From assembly GCA_009746045.1 (NCBI GenBank), contig RPFO01000065.1, forward strand, positions 4,909,368-4,973,367: a DNA stretch of 64,000 nt, read 5' to 3'. The notes under the pieces are model-generated. The model did no database searches. It saw nothing but the letters and a program-made list of their open reading frames with translations, and had not been told where the DNA came from. Within the stretch, counting starts at the first letter, position 1; every line of letters begins with the position of its first letter. Position numbers and translations under genes: made by a program. This document shows positions 9,434 through 21,289 of the stretch, piece by piece. The stretch is from Mesostigma viride (Eukaryota; Streptophyta; Mesostigmatophyceae; Mesostigmatales; Mesostigmataceae).

Positions 9434-11746
9434 TGTTGTTACGTCCCAGCCCAGACTACTACTCTGAGCTACGTAGCGAAAGATCCACCATGCCGGAATT
9501 AGGAATAATCAAGGTAGCCTAACGTAGATTGCGCTTCACGACGTGAGTCGTGAGACTGATATCTGGCACCGCGGCTTGATGCCAAGCTAATTGATACACA
9601 CTTATAATGGCTAGCAATACCAATTACAAATGGATAGTTGCCCCAGGTTCAATATGAAGGCGTCATCGCACTTTACATTCATTAAACCAAGAGAGGACGA
9701 GACTCTCGTCCTTGGACTAATTTAACCTAGGCCTGTGGCTGCGCAGATATAGCGCCGCTCCTCTAGAGAATTCCAAAGCATGCATTCCACGCAAGATCCT
9801 TGGGCCGACATCGACCCTCAATCAACTACAGGATCCACGCATATAAGTACAGGCAAGATCTCAACTGCCGCGGCGCGACTGCACCGGCCCCTAGAAGGTC
9901 ACACATAACGACCTAGGACCAAATAACTAGTCCAAATCACATGACTACCAAAATCCATACAAACTAGAACAACAAGCCAAACTGCCTTAGCCCCTAAATG
10001 GTCTTGCTGCCGATTTTCCGCCAAAAAGTGACTTACAGCCGATTTGTCGGCACCTACTCGGGGGACCAGTTTGCAAGAATACTATTGGGAATTAGGAAAC
10101 GTTTAGCTGAGAAGAATGAAAGTTTATAAGTTTCTCCAGAACATGATACTAGGGTTTGCTATATTTTGACCAAGTTTAACAGGTGTTCCAGACCGTCAAA
10201 GTACAAGGGGTCAGGGTACTTTTTCACGTACAACGTGCATTCCGGAAAACGACGACCTGGCCATGGCGGCTTGCGCCCACGCATGGCATTTACGTTTGCG
10301 TTCGAATTTTCTGGCCAAACTTAGGATATTGATTTTATACGTCCTAAAGATCATACAGGCCAATTTTTGGTTCGCGGGAATGCCATTTGATAGGTGTCGG
10401 CAGCGTTCTTGCTGGAAAAAACTGCGATCAGGCCGGACGATAGAAACGTTGACAGCAATACCTTTCCGGCGTATTTTAAAGGATATATCGGTTTCTTTGT
10501 ACTTTTTATGATACATATTAGTCGTAAACGTGCAAGGGTGGCCAGAAATCGCCGAATCCAGCGACCATGCTGCACAACTTTGGTGTGCCGAAATGCGCCA
10601 TTTTGCGGCCACCGCCTGGGCCAAGGTAACGCCATCCATGCCTGGTAAAGCTTAAGCATCGTTTTCCTATCGATGTTTGACGTTTATATATACGTTCTAG
10701 CTTGTGTAGCACATTCTTTTTGCATTATTCATGCTCTTTCTTGACCCTGGCCTGGCCCCTTTCTAAAACACCCTTCTTTAATAGATGCTTCCCTCAGTCA
10801 GTTGACCTGCCACAGGGTGATGGTGATAAGTTTTAGAGGCTGTATGGGTTTGAATACCTCCATATATGTTTGTTATACATTTCCCACACACATATTGCAT
10901 GAGTGTGAGGCAGTTGGCTGGTCTCTGTGGCATCATCAAGCATGTAACCGGTGAGTAGAAGCTTCCCATTGTCAGCATGTGCCACCAGGTGTGCTGGCCA
11001 TCACCTGGCAAGCTATAGCAGCTTAGGCCTAGTTTATCCTTGCTAGGGCAGGCTGAAATAGGCTTAAAATCACTAGTTTGTTGGTGGCTGCCTCCTAGAA
11101 TGCATGCCTTGCGTAGGGTATCCGTACCACGTTACCTACGTGCATGGACAAGGTGGCACCTGCACATAGAGGTGCCATGTAAGGGCAGTGTGATGATGCA
11201 GTTATGTTTCCCCATCATTGCGGAAGGGAAATGTATTGTTTGGCATGGTTGGGGGCCATATTAGTAGGTATTAGTAGGTAGGATGCCCACTCCTACCCCC
11301 TTGGTTGCTTTTTACCAACGGTACCCCTATGGGCTGTACTGGGTGTAACTGCTGGTATACCCACCCAAATGATGACCCCAATGGCTCAAACTGTTCAGCA
11401 ACTAATTGTTTATCATCCCTGAAGTGGTAGGTGCCTAGCTCTTACAACATAATTCAAAATGCACATTCTACCAAAAATGAAAACGCTCGTCTTGACCCCC
11501 CTGACTTTGACGGCAGTTATACATGGCCTACGATGAATATATGTGAGGTTGTGATATATCATGGCTTAGGGCAACTCATGGACATGCTTGCCCCCCAAGG
11601 ACAGCCATTGGATATTGCTAGGTTGTACAGGGGCTGGTTTACAAAATAGGTGAGTTACTGCCGATTTATCGGCAGCATTTCCGCCCATTTAGGGGTTAGG
11701 GATTTATTCCATTGTTGCGCCCGTTCTAAGGGTCGGGCCGCAACAC
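9434..11746 (-). mobile_element. putative 3' LTR-like block of an LTR element
   Basis: On the minus strand the block starts TGTTGCGGCCCGACCC at 11746, directly after a purine tract (GCGGAGGGGGAGGAG, 11747-11761) that would serve as polypurine tract. It ends GGGACGTAACA at 9434. The ends form TGTT...AACA, and the start is internally palindromic (TGTTGCG...CGCAACA near 11720), like the chromovirus LTR start TGTTACG...CGTAACA. The lower boundary coincides with the break in the LINE RT fragment. A 2.3-kb LTR is long, and no second copy is in the window to prove it. It contains no supported gene. Confidence 0.4.
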
Positions 11747-11961
11747 TCCTCCCCCTCCGCGGGGGTCGGTAGTCCCTACCGTACAAGAGCTATGGAAAAG
11801 ACACAAGTATTATGCGCTACTATAAGAGTACTATGTCCCAACCCCGGTCCGCCCGCGGGTTAGTAATACCAATTCCTCTAGAGGTTGATACACTGGACCA
11901 ACCCTGACGTAGTAGCATGAAACATGATGACAGGATCAATCCGCTATCCGTCACATATCTC

Positions 11962-13733
11962 TCACAACCGCATTAACGACCGGTGGCACGCCGACCGGTT
12001 GTTGCTGGCCTGACGACGTGATGGCGTCATAGTCCGAATCAGACAACCCGGATGCGACCGCAGGTCCGTCTCGAAAGCCACCTGGTATGGCGACACCTTC
12101 TGCCGGCCGACCCTAGAGAGCTCCACCCACGTGCCAGGGGGCCACATGGCCAGGAATCCGGCTAGGTACTGAGGGTGAGTGAACAACAGGGTCAGAGCCG
12201 ATTTATCCACCACCCCACAACAATGGGCACCAACGAAGTCCGCCCCCATCTTGAACACAGCGGTGCGCACGTGATCCTCATCATAGGTAGTCTTCAAGGT
12301 CCACGCAAAGTCTGGCGCCGTCTTGTCGAGGAAAGCGCGCCCATCCACTGGAGCCACCTTAGGGGGCACCACCGTGTGCGCTATCCCGTCCACATAGTAC
12401 TTCCAGTCCCACCAATCTTCCGTGCCATACCGCACTATATGCCCCACGGTGAAAGGGAGGTGCGCGCTGGACGGCTGCGGCAGCGGCACCGGCATCTGTG
12501 GTGAGAAGATCATCTCCAGCTGCTCCCAGTATGCCCCGCGGTCCACGGACCACGGCACACTAGGGTCCAGCTTGAAAAACCAGGGGCTCGGGCACATGCA
12601 TTCCGGTGGGAGCTTGGAGCGGCGGTCCCACGTTCGAAGTGCAAACGTGATTTCTCCGTACGCGGGCCCGGCCCACCATACTCCGCCACTCTGCCAACTT
12701 GAGGCTGGATAAAATCCCCCAGCGTCCATTCCTCACAAGGAGGCCCAGCCGGAGCACCGGATGCAGCATCATTGCCCACTGACGTGGCTACCGACTGGTC
12801 TGCTTGACGGCCCTGCTGAACCATCAGCTGGCGGAGGAGTTCTTGCTGATTCTGCACCGCTGCCACGAGTACATCTAAGGGAACAAAGGACCCCATTGGC
12901 ACCAGTGCGCCCGCCCCACTAGGCCCCTCCGCGGCGCGCAGTGACGCATCCGCCCTGGTGGTACTAGGGCCGCTGAGTTCCTCCGCGGAACGAGATGAAT
13001 GCAGATCAGCCCTGGCAGGCCTGGTAGGGCCGCTGGGTCCCTCCGCAGAACGCGGCGAGGGCGGTTCTGACAGCCCTGTCAGGCCGGGGGCGGGGTTCCA
13101 ACGAAACGGTGAAGATCGGTTCCAGTTGGTCCGTCGCTGCGGATCCACCCGAGCCGAGGCCTCGCCGGAGGTCTCCCACCTAGAATGCCGTGGTACCCGC
13201 TCCTGTGTTGTCTCCACCTCCGCTTGCTGCCGTCGCTGCGCTTCCTCAAGTCCGCGCGCGGCGTCCCACGTCCGCTTTCATTGCAGCCGATCGGCTCCAC
13301 GGCTGGGTCGGGGCGGTGACGAACGACGGGAGGGAAGCTCGTCGGCCCTCGCTGCTGGTTGAGATCGCGGACGCCGTGAGGACGAACGGCGGGGAACAGG
13401 TCGTTCTGGCTCGCGCCTTGTAGCTGGCCGACTCCGCTCACCCCACCCTGGCGCCCGGAGAAGGCCGGTGCTCCCGGCTGGGCTGCCGACCCCACCCCGG
13501 CCTGTCGCGGGCGGAGGTGCGTCGTAACGCACCGCGGGACGGTGTCCTGGACCGCCCACCAACGGAGGGGGGTCCCGGGGTCGGGGGTCACGTGGGGGAG
13601 AGTCGTCTGAACCATAGCCGTCGCTCCCGCTGTCTTGGTCCTCGTCGTCCATCTCCGCGATGCGATCGCAGAATGAAAGCCCGTGCCTCGTAGCTGAGCC
13701 CGGCATACACGTAGTAAGCCCACGTGTTGCCAA
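11962..13733 (-). pseudogene. accessory ORF of the LTR element (three frames)
   Basis: The minus-strand reading starts near 13733 (DDEDQDSGSDGYGSDDSPPR), is Arg/Pro/Ser-rich, shifts frame near 13280 and continues with a Gln-rich helix (AAVQNQQELLRQLMVQQGRQ). It shifts again near 12680 into a structured C-terminus (WDRRSKLPPECMCPSPWFFK ... THPQYLAGFLAMWPPGTW) ending 11962. It lies directly upstream of the putative PPT/LTR. No reverse transcriptase is seen before it. The C-terminus matches the 3' ORF of the chromovirus (45454-45798): 7 of 18 identical over THPQYLAGFLAMWPPGTW, then a shared V..YQ...E..L.S pattern. Function is unknown; envelope-like, gag-like or RNA-binding roles cannot be told apart. 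Confidence 0.5.
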
Positions 13734-13750
13734 TTGCCTGCGTGGCCCAC

Positions 13751-14814
13751 CTTTTTTGACCGATTTTACTCAGGAATCAGGATGTTTGACAAGCTTTGAC
13801 AAGACGTTGTACCAAGATCTATACCAAGATCTACAGAGTCCGGTGTTCCCCTGGGCAGCTGGGCCTAGGGCAAACTGCTATCGTGGCAAAGGGGGCACAC
13901 GGACATGGATGAAAAAATCTGCTCATGCCCGAATCTCAGCGGAATACAAACACAATCCGGCAAGACCCGTGTCAACGGCGTCGGTGCACCGTACAGCAGT
14001 ACAGACCTGTTAGGCCTGAACTGACAATGGTCCTTGCAAAACGGCATTACTGTCAGCGTCGGTCCCAGGATCCTGCCAGATGGAAATACCTATTGATGGT
14101 TTCGGGATCCAATTAGGGAAGTCGGTATCCAATTATGTACCATATATGTAAAATGGAAAATATGTATCAGCCAATCCCCAGTTAAGTTATCCTCTTTTTC
14201 ATGGTTTGTTGATCTAAGATTCCGGGGCTTCATAAATAATATCGAAGGCTGATAAAATTATCGAAGGCAAAATAATCTGACGAAGGTAGAGAATCCTACC
14301 GCCGTCCAGAACGGATTCCGGTGCCCGGTATGTCATTTCTTTAGCAGCAGGGCAAAATCAGGGTCAGAGCATGTCAGAGGTTAGACGAGATAACTCAAGC
14401 CGCTATCGCAAGGGTAGTACAAGCCAGTGGAGGTGTCGTAGGGTTTTCAGGTCGCGTACAACGTGGCGATTGATCCAGTGTCAGCTAGATCCAGCCAAAT
14501 TAAAGTCACCAAGAGCCAACGCTGTTAGGTGCGGACACTGAACAGGATTCGCACTGCTGTACATCAAACAGCCGAGCATGGCACGCGCCTGCGTTCCGTT
14601 GTCCTGGCCCGTGGAAACGTTGGTTCATTTCCCCAAGAATCAAGTTGGTCCTTCACAACTATTCCACATTCAATGCTTCGGGCCTACGTAATATCTCTTA
14701 CGTGGGATTTCCCTTGAAGGAGGCAGAACAGCGACGACGCCGGATACGTCGTGAGCATTACTTGTTTCCATACTTGCGGCCGCCATGGTGTGTTAGAAAA
14801 AGCAGCGCCAAAAA
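13751..14814. other. no gene seen; upstream region of the LOV gene
   Basis: No pol domain or 5' LTR of the element at 9.4-13.7 kb is found here, so that element is truncated. A small duplicated CCAAGATCTA occurs near 13810-13830. The promoter of the LOV gene should lie within this stretch, but no clear TATA box or known motif can be assigned. Confidence 0.35.
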
Positions 14815-17800
14815 ATGGGAACGGGCTTTGCTAATGTGGACCAGGATGCTCCTGGCGGACTTACGAGGATTGCTTTGGCAGCCGCCGCAGCCGCGGGAAG
14901 CGCGCGCGCTCATGGGGAGCGGGGTAATAGACCGCCGAGTGCGGGGATGACCAGGATTGCTGCCGCGGCAGCGGAAGCTGCTGCGGAAAGCAGTGCCGAG
15001 AGGGCGTCATCCCCTGTTTCTTCGCCTGCGTTCAGTCGCAGAAGGCGTTTCTCAACAAACTCTGTGGGCGTAGGTCGTGGTCGAGAAGGGATTTCCGAAG
15101 CAGGGATCCAAACTGCGGGGATTGTTAAGGCACGGCCACCATCGATGCTGTCTTTTGAGTCTGGCCCGGACGCTCCGGACGAAGATGCTCAAAAAACATT
15201 GAACGCGTTGTTAAGGTTTAGTCCCCTTGCCTTGGCGATATTTGACGTGCTCGACGATGACGGCAAGCCAGACGAGGCGCTTATCATGTTTGTAAACGAT
15301 CTATTTTTGAGCTGGACGGGATACGACATGGAGGCTGTCTACGGGTCGACATGGTATGCTTGCGGTTTCATCGTATATCTTATTGTTCATTGGTTCGTTC
15401 GTCCTTATTCATAGTGGCCCAAGGCATGTTTCTGAAGCATGCGCTTGCTAGACCGGCTTCGATGTTAGCTTTCTGTTCGCTTGTCAGTTTCCTTAACCAT
15501 CAGTGGCATGGAAAAACCTTTCTAGTACCCTGCCTCGCCGTCCAGACTATTTTGCTGTCAATATCATCGTACAGGTTTTGTGTAGTTGTCAGGGACTTAA
15601 GATTACACTCCTTCATCTGATTTTCGAATAGGGGGTAATCAGGCCTAGTACTACTAAATCAGCCCATAGTAGTACCATTGCTATATCCTATTAGTTCAGG
15701 TAGACCGAAGCCCTTGTCATTAAACCTGTGTGTCTGAAAGTCAGGTGTAGAGGGAAACCAGAATGCCTGGTGTTTGAGGGGAATGTCCAGGATCCACATT
15801 GTATGTGTAATGCCCTCAGTTGCAGCAATCAGCATGAGTTTCTCCCCGCTGGTGTCCTCCCATGCTTTCTTATTTTTGCCCCTCATACGCGCTGCGGATT
15901 GTGCATGGTGTTCCTCGCCTAGCTTTTCTTTGAGCACACGACACACATTAGGCTGGCAAGACATCGCCCGCATCTAATGTAGTTTGTCATGCTGCCGCCC
16001 TCGTCAGATTCTTTCATAGACAACCCCACCAGTCACGGAGTTTCTGCTGGCAACTGCCACATGAGAACTTCTGACACGAGGGCCCTTCGCCCTCAATAAA
16101 ACGCGAGTGTTGCCTGCCCTCACCCACACCTGCCACTCGGAACCGTGTTACGCAATGGGGAGGGTGAAACCATTGGCGCGCCCATGGCTGGCCCTTCCCC
16201 CTGCCCACCTTTGTGGCCAGTATCACCAGTAGTTTCCCAAGTCAGCCACTGATGGTTTCCAAGCTCAGAAAGCCCTTCCCCACGCCAGCTCACCGCTCCT
16301 TCCCTCCCGCACGCATGCCGCCATGATGCCGACCTCACACGCGCCTGCGATTTTCCCAGTCAGCGCATGGTGCCTCTTGCACACCTCTAGATCTGCTTCA
16401 CTCGCCCACGTGCAGATAAGAGCCTCTGGCACAGTCGCAGCCCTGAGAAAGTTGTGTCCGGCATGGGCACGCTCGTCGTCCCGGTCATCCTAGGTTCCTC
16501 CTGCCCTCTCCCATGCGTGTCCTCGGACGCTTGTTGGTCTTGCCCCAGTCGGCGAAATCATCCCCACCATGGGACCGCCCTGCACACATCATTCCGCTCT
16601 CGTGGCATTGGTGGCGGTGACATGCGTTGTTCTCTCTATCCCCCCTCCCCCCTCTTCTCCCCCTCCTCTCTCCCTCTTCTCTCTTCCTCTTGTCTGGCCT
16701 TCCGGCTCCTCTGGCCGCAGCGTGCCACGTGTATTTGCCCTTCCAGTAGCTTTTCCCTGTGGTGATAGCTTTGTTGTACTCACAGAGATCTCGCACTCCC
16801 CGTTAGTACATATATATACCCCCATGAGACACTTGCAGGCACGCGCCCGCCCAGCTTCTCCCACGTGCGCCCATCGCGGGCCATGCACGCATGCCTGCTT
16901 CCCCCCCCCCCCCCCCCCCCCCCCCCGCCCCCCCCCCCCCCCCCCCCCGTCTTCACACATTACCGCTCATACTCACACATGGCCCTACACTCAAAAAAGG
17001 AATTTTCGTTTTTTCTTCCCTCCCATGGTTCTCGCTCGTACCCTTGTATTTTTTTTTTTCACTCACCTGCACTTTCAATTCTTCCACAATTGGCTCCTGC
17101 GCCTCTCCACACACACACACACACACACACAGCCAAGACCTGCTGTCAGGCCCCAAGACCGACAAGTGGGTCTTTGCGCAGATGGCGGTGGCCATTCAGA
17201 CGTCGATGGACTTCCATGGCGAGGTGCTCATGCAGCGCAAGGGCGGCGCGCCTCTCTGGGCGGACTTCATGTGCATGCCCGTCTACGCCGCCTCAGGCAA
17301 GGTCTCGCACTACGTTGGCATCTTCGACTTCTCGCTCGTGGCCCCGGAGGGCGAGGTCCAGCGCGCGGAGATCCAGGTGTCCAAGGCCATGGCGGCGCGC
17401 GAGGCGGAAGCCAAGGCTGCAGAGCGCGCCGCGCTGTCCTCGGGCTTGGCCGGCGTGCGCCCGCCCGCCCGCCAGCGGATCAGCGTGAGCAGCCAGTCGG
17501 CGGCGTCCACGCTCGCGGTCATCCAGGAATGGATGCCCTTCCGCGAGCGCAAGTTCAGCGTGAGTGACATGAACAAGATGGGGTCGCGCACGGGCGGGAC
17601 GGTCATGGACCTGGCGAGCGACCCTGGTGGGGGGGATGGGTCCCCCGGGGGCAGCAGCGGGTATGCGCGGTACCAGCCGCTCGGCCCCGGTGGCTCCTCC
17701 CCCGGCGCCACCAGCCGCATGGGGCGTGCCACGACGGCCGCAGGGGGGCGGCGGCAGCGGCGTGATGCGGGCGAGTGCGACATCACGCCCGACACGTCGG

Positions 17801-17931
17801 TCTGGTCGCACAAGCTGCTCTCCATCCTGCGCCCGGAGACCATCCGCGACCTCTCCTGCCAGGACAAGGAGCTCCCGGGGCGGCACAACATCCACGAGTT
17901 GCGCTCCGCGCGCCGCCAGTCGGTCTTCTGA
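14815..17931 (+). CDS. LOV/PAS-domain protein (two exons, 445 aa)
   Basis: Exon 1 is 14815-15353 and exon 2 is 17133-17931. Joined they give 1338 nt, 445 codons plus TGA. Residues 1-110 are Ala/Arg/Ser-rich. A PAS/LOV core follows at about 120-245: NALLRFSPLALAIFDV, VNDLFLSWTGYDMEAVYG, the junction GSTC, then SGPKTDKWVF, GEVLMQRKGGAPLWADF and SGKVSHYVGIFDFS. In LOV photoreceptors a GxxC cysteine forms a blue-light flavin adduct. Here that Cys codon is split by the intron (TG|C). Spacing to the 'GPxTD' segment is one residue longer than usual, and the flavin-contact Asn positions are not obvious, so photochemistry is uncertain. After the core come a coiled coil (AAREAEAKAAERAAL) and a disordered tail. 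No kinase or DNA-binding domain is visible. The reading frame is unbroken. Confidence 0.72.
16901..16948 (+). repeat. poly-C tract in the LOV intron
   Basis: Nearly uninterrupted cytosines with a single G near 16927. The length may be unreliable in an assembly. The complementary strand is G-quadruplex capable. Confidence 0.85.
17109..17131 (+). repeat. (CA)n array at the splice acceptor
   Basis: About eleven CA dinucleotides run straight into the acceptor AG of the LOV intron. Length variation here would sit right at a splice site. Confidence 0.85.
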
Positions 17932-18946
17932 GCTCTCGGCGGCTCGAGAGGGGTTCAAAGTCGGCTTGAAAGAAGGCTGCGCCTGGGGTTAGCTCACGCA
18001 GGCATAGAATGGGGCAGCAAAAAATTCAGGCAGGTGTCCTTGGTTCTGGGGCGGCCAAGCGCTGGGGTGACCTGCTGACTCATTGTGGCATGGTCTGCAG
18101 GCCGCTTTCTGCCCGCCTGGTAGTGTCGGGTATCCTGCCTGGCAGTTGAGTGACTGGGTGGGATTGGGTGGAAAGGAGTGGCATAGATGTGGGCTCCTGT
18201 GGCCATGTGGTTCCACGGGCCAGGTGGACGTGTGATGGGGGATGTGTCGAGAAGGTGGTGATAAGCAAATGGGTTCCTTGTGCAGGAGTGATCCCTCGGC
18301 GTCCATGCATGGTATTCGTCGGGCATGAGCATGTCATGGGCTTCTATGAGTAGGGGAGCCGACGGTTGAACCCCAGGTTTTTTGTAGAAGGCAATTTGAG
18401 GATAGCAGTAGTGTGATGAGAACAGGGGAGAAGTGAAACTTGGAATAGCGATGGGGATCAGGTATCTCGGGTGCTGGGACGAGTATCAGCATGGCCCCTC
18501 TAGGAATTATTGTTGTTCCGCTCACTACTTTTTTATTTTGCGTGGGCGACGCCACTAGGGCAGAAGCATGAGCAGCATATGCCGCAACCCAGGCTTTTGC
18601 CTTGGTGCACTGTATATTAACGGCAGATATGCAGCAGTAGAGAAAGGGCATTCTGGGTGCTAGAGGCAGCCCAGATCTGGTTTGTGGCTGAGTTTCCATC
18701 TAGGATCTAATGCCAAGTAATGGTTGATGCACTTGGCACAGCAGCAGCCATCTTGGCAATGTTCATCTTGCCAACCAGACCGGGCAGTTACTGATAAATT
18801 TTGTAATATCAAGGAATATATTTTAGGTCATAAATTTAGGAATATTTTAGGATATTAGGTGTGACATTCAATATGCACTTCTATTGCCATCTATTTACTT
18901 CTTTCTTTATTTCTTTATTCTCTCATTTACCACTTCTCTTTGTGCC
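17932..18946. other. 3' flank of the LOV gene, no gene seen
   Basis: No supported ORF. TGTAA near 18808 is the kind of polyadenylation signal used by green algae but is far from the stop. The sequence becomes AT-rich from 18780, before the nested LINE block. Confidence 0.4.
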
Positions 18947-18983
18947 ACGAGCCACGAGGTAGGTACCCTTGGCTGACGGCAAA
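18947..18983 (+). mobile_element. 5'-end fragment of a half-LINE, split by an insertion
   Basis: GCCACGAGCCACGAGGTAG...TGGCTGACGGC matches the 5' ends of the elements at 25483 and 36005. It stops at an AATTAATT tail and resumes at 19916, so one 5' UTR is interrupted by the minus-strand element described next. Confidence 0.65.
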
Positions 18984-19915
18984 TTAATTAATTAATTAAT
19001 TAAACTCGTGCTCCCGTTGGGGAGTCACGGAGCACCGAAGTGCTTTTAATCCCTGTGTGTGCACTACAGGAGAAAGGGCAGAGACCCCCAGTCTCCTTCA
19101 TGCCAAAGGCATGCCACAGCTGCAATCGGGCGCGGCTAGCTAAAAGGACAGGCTAACGATCCGGCAAACTGTGGGTGCAATAAGATCCATGTGAGCATAT
19201 CATAGCAAGGAGCGTGGGCAAGTAATCTGAACATAGCCAGGGCGTAGCATGGCTGTACTAGAACTAGGCTAAGGCTATGGCTGGTTGTGTACCGTGCGTT
19301 GGCGGCACGTGACTAGGTGTGTTGGCACAGCTAGGCAAACATTCTAGGCATGGCTGCCTTAGCGACAGTGACTCCAATGGTTACAAGCTAGGGCTATTGC
19401 TATTCTAGCCCGCTGGGGGCGTCCACATCTTGTGGTTGATCATCAGGTCCCCGCCCCTCCAGTACACCTTGGGCTTCGGGGGGTCCTGCTTATGGCGGAG
19501 GTATTCCGGCCACAGGTCGCGTCGCTGCTGTTGCTGAGCGGGGGTTAGGTCGTCATCCAGCGTCCAGGTGAGGTCGTGCAACCGCTTGCGACGAGAGAGG
19601 AACCGCTGCTTATCCTCAGGGGAGAGGAAGGTGAGCAGGACTGGTGGGGTGGCCGCCTTGTCCCGTGAGTGGGGAAGGCGGTGGCACCCACGCAGTTCTA
19701 CCTCACCTACCAGGCCCATGAGGGTAAGAAGCTGGTTCTTGATCTCGTCAGCAAGGGAGGTTGACGTCTCACCTGGCTTCTGGGGGAAGCGACGTAGCAC
19801 CACTCGGCACTCGCGGCGAGCGCGATCGGTGACCTCCCGTTGCTGGGCCTGGCGGTGGTCCTCTGGACAGCTCCTGGAGCTTCGTGGCGATGGCGTCGGT
19901 GGCTGACGGCGTCGA
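18984..19915 (-). mobile_element. half-LINE copy B1, flanked by a 14-bp target duplication
   Basis: On the minus strand, an ORF1 C-terminal domain (RRECRVVLRRFPQKPGETST ... TWTLDDDLTPAQQQQRRDLW, stop at 19405) is followed by a ~400-bp 3' UTR. It ends with the CTCCCCAACGGGAG stem variant near 19018 and an (AATT)n tail at 18984-19002. TGGCTGACGGCAAA flanks the insert at 18970-18983 and 19916-19929, a 14-bp target site duplication typical of LINE-type insertion. The plus-strand copy at 34.86-35.8 kb has the same ORF end and 3' UTR. Confidence 0.75.
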
Positions 19916-19929
19916 TGGCTGACGGCAAA

Positions 19930-20040
19930 GCTCATAGCTTTCACGCTTGGGCACCACGTTTGGCTGTGAATATCACAATCGCTTCGTCTTTCCAAGACGC
20001 ACACGCTGATATATATTCATTGAGAATGATAGATTACGGA
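19930..20040 (+). mobile_element. resumed half-LINE 5' UTR
   Basis: AGCTCATAGCTTTCACG through CTTCGTCTTTCCAAGACGC matches 25520-25600 and 36050-36125 in the same orientation. The match ends where the minus-strand LINE tail at 20045 begins, so the fragment is truncated before ORF1. Confidence 0.6.
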
Positions 20041-21045
20041 GGTGAGATTAAAAAAATTAAATTAAATTATAACATGCCTCCGTGGGGGGGTCATGTAGCA
20101 CATATTCCATGATGTATGGGGTGGAGGAAGCCGCGTGATCGAACTATCCTAACTCTATCTAGAAAAGCCTAACTACACTACTCATCAAAACGCCTCCTCC
20201 GCTTGGGGGGAGGTGGCTTGCCCACAGGGTCGGGCGTGTGCGCCTTGACAATCTTCTTCCACCGCGTCTTGTCCTGCATGGCAGTCCAAAGACGGGAGAG
20301 AGAGTGGATGCGGTGCTCAAACTGGGCTGGGACCACTAGGTCGTCCAGCAACATCTGAACGTAGTTGGTGACAGGTTTCCCTACCCTTTTGGGAATGTCC
20401 GCGGGGCCAGGCCAGGTCAGAATATGCCGCCCTGGCTGTCCAAGCCGCTGGGGGCCGGCCAGGCCAAGGGTGGTGTCGACCTGGCTGGTGCGGGCAAGGT
20501 GTCCTACAAATGCTATCCTACGCTGCCTAATCTCGTCCGAAACACGAGGCATGCCATGATACAAAGACTCTGATGACGGACGCTCGGAAAAACCTACGTT
20601 AAGGACCTGCCGGAGCATCCTGTAAACTGTGCCGTCGAGCCGAGCTGCCAGTTTGGGTGGGAGTGTCCAGACTGTCCACGCCTCGGTGCCATACGTGAGC
20701 ACCGTGAGGACGAGGACCTTGAAGAGCATGCGTTTGCGGTGCCCGTCCAGGCCCTTCGAGCGCCAGTAAGGTGTGAGCGAACGGAGCTTGGCCCAGGCGA
20801 GGGCGATGCGGGTGTCCACATCGTCGGCGGTGTCAGGAAGCCAGCTCCCCAACAGCTTGAAGCGGTCGCGGAACGGGACCTCCGTCCCGTCGAGCAGGCG
20901 CGGCAGCGGTGGTTTACTGGATGCCCCGATCACCATCGCCTCAGTCTTGACACTAATCTCCAACCCCACCGCCCGCGCCTCCAGGCCCAGGCAGTCCAGC
21001 CAGGTCTGAATGTGCTCGGGGCTCTCGATGAGGGTGCACAACGGT
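20041..21045 (-). mobile_element. 5'-truncated LINE, ORF2 C-terminal end and 3' UTR
   Basis: The minus-strand ORF 20178-21041 (about 287 aa) carries the RT thumb and downstream connection domain: TWLDCLGLEARAVGLEIS, KLLGSWLPD, ALAWAKLRSLTPYW, LTYGTEAWTVW, and the RRIAFVGHLAR motif typical of LINE ORF2 C-termini. It ends in a basic tail KRRRRFDE. The 3' UTR follows with the terminal stem CCTCCGTGGGGGGG (variant) and an (AATTA)n-like tail near 20050-20070. This is the end of the autonomous LINE, matching 34.58-34.84 kb and 26.75-26.96 kb. It is truncated at 21045 before the YADD motif. Confidence 0.8.
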
Positions 21046-21289
21046 ATGAAAGTGCCAAAAACCTACCTTATAAGCCCTACATGGAACAGATTAAGTCCAA
21101 ACATGCTAGATCTGTGCAGGCAGCATGTTTGGGACACCAATAGAAGGAATTGAACTTTCCAGATTTTTCTGACCTCGGTTGGTCTATTTTTGGCACATCT
21201 ATTTTTAGCTAAATTTCAGGTTTTATAATAAACAAATCCCGTATAGTATGCAAATAAAGAGCTCCTGGCCTGGCTGCTTGCAAGGAGAC

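Larger units (their letters stand above)
15354..17132 (+). other. 1.78-kb intron of the LOV gene
   Basis: The donor TG|GTATGC is at 15354 and the acceptor CACACACAG at 17132; the intron is phase 2. The join keeps frame and restores a continuous LOV core. The interior holds a homopolymeric C run (about 16901-16948), a T-rich stretch near 17050 and a (CA)n array directly abutting the acceptor, which replaces a normal polypyrimidine tract. No convincing ORF is found inside. Confidence 0.7.

Noticed and set aside
16569..17567. 332-aa and 207-aa ORFs across the poly-C/CA region
   Set aside because: They consist of low-complexity intron plus the LOV exon in wrong frames. The spliced frame restores a coherent PAS/LOV core.
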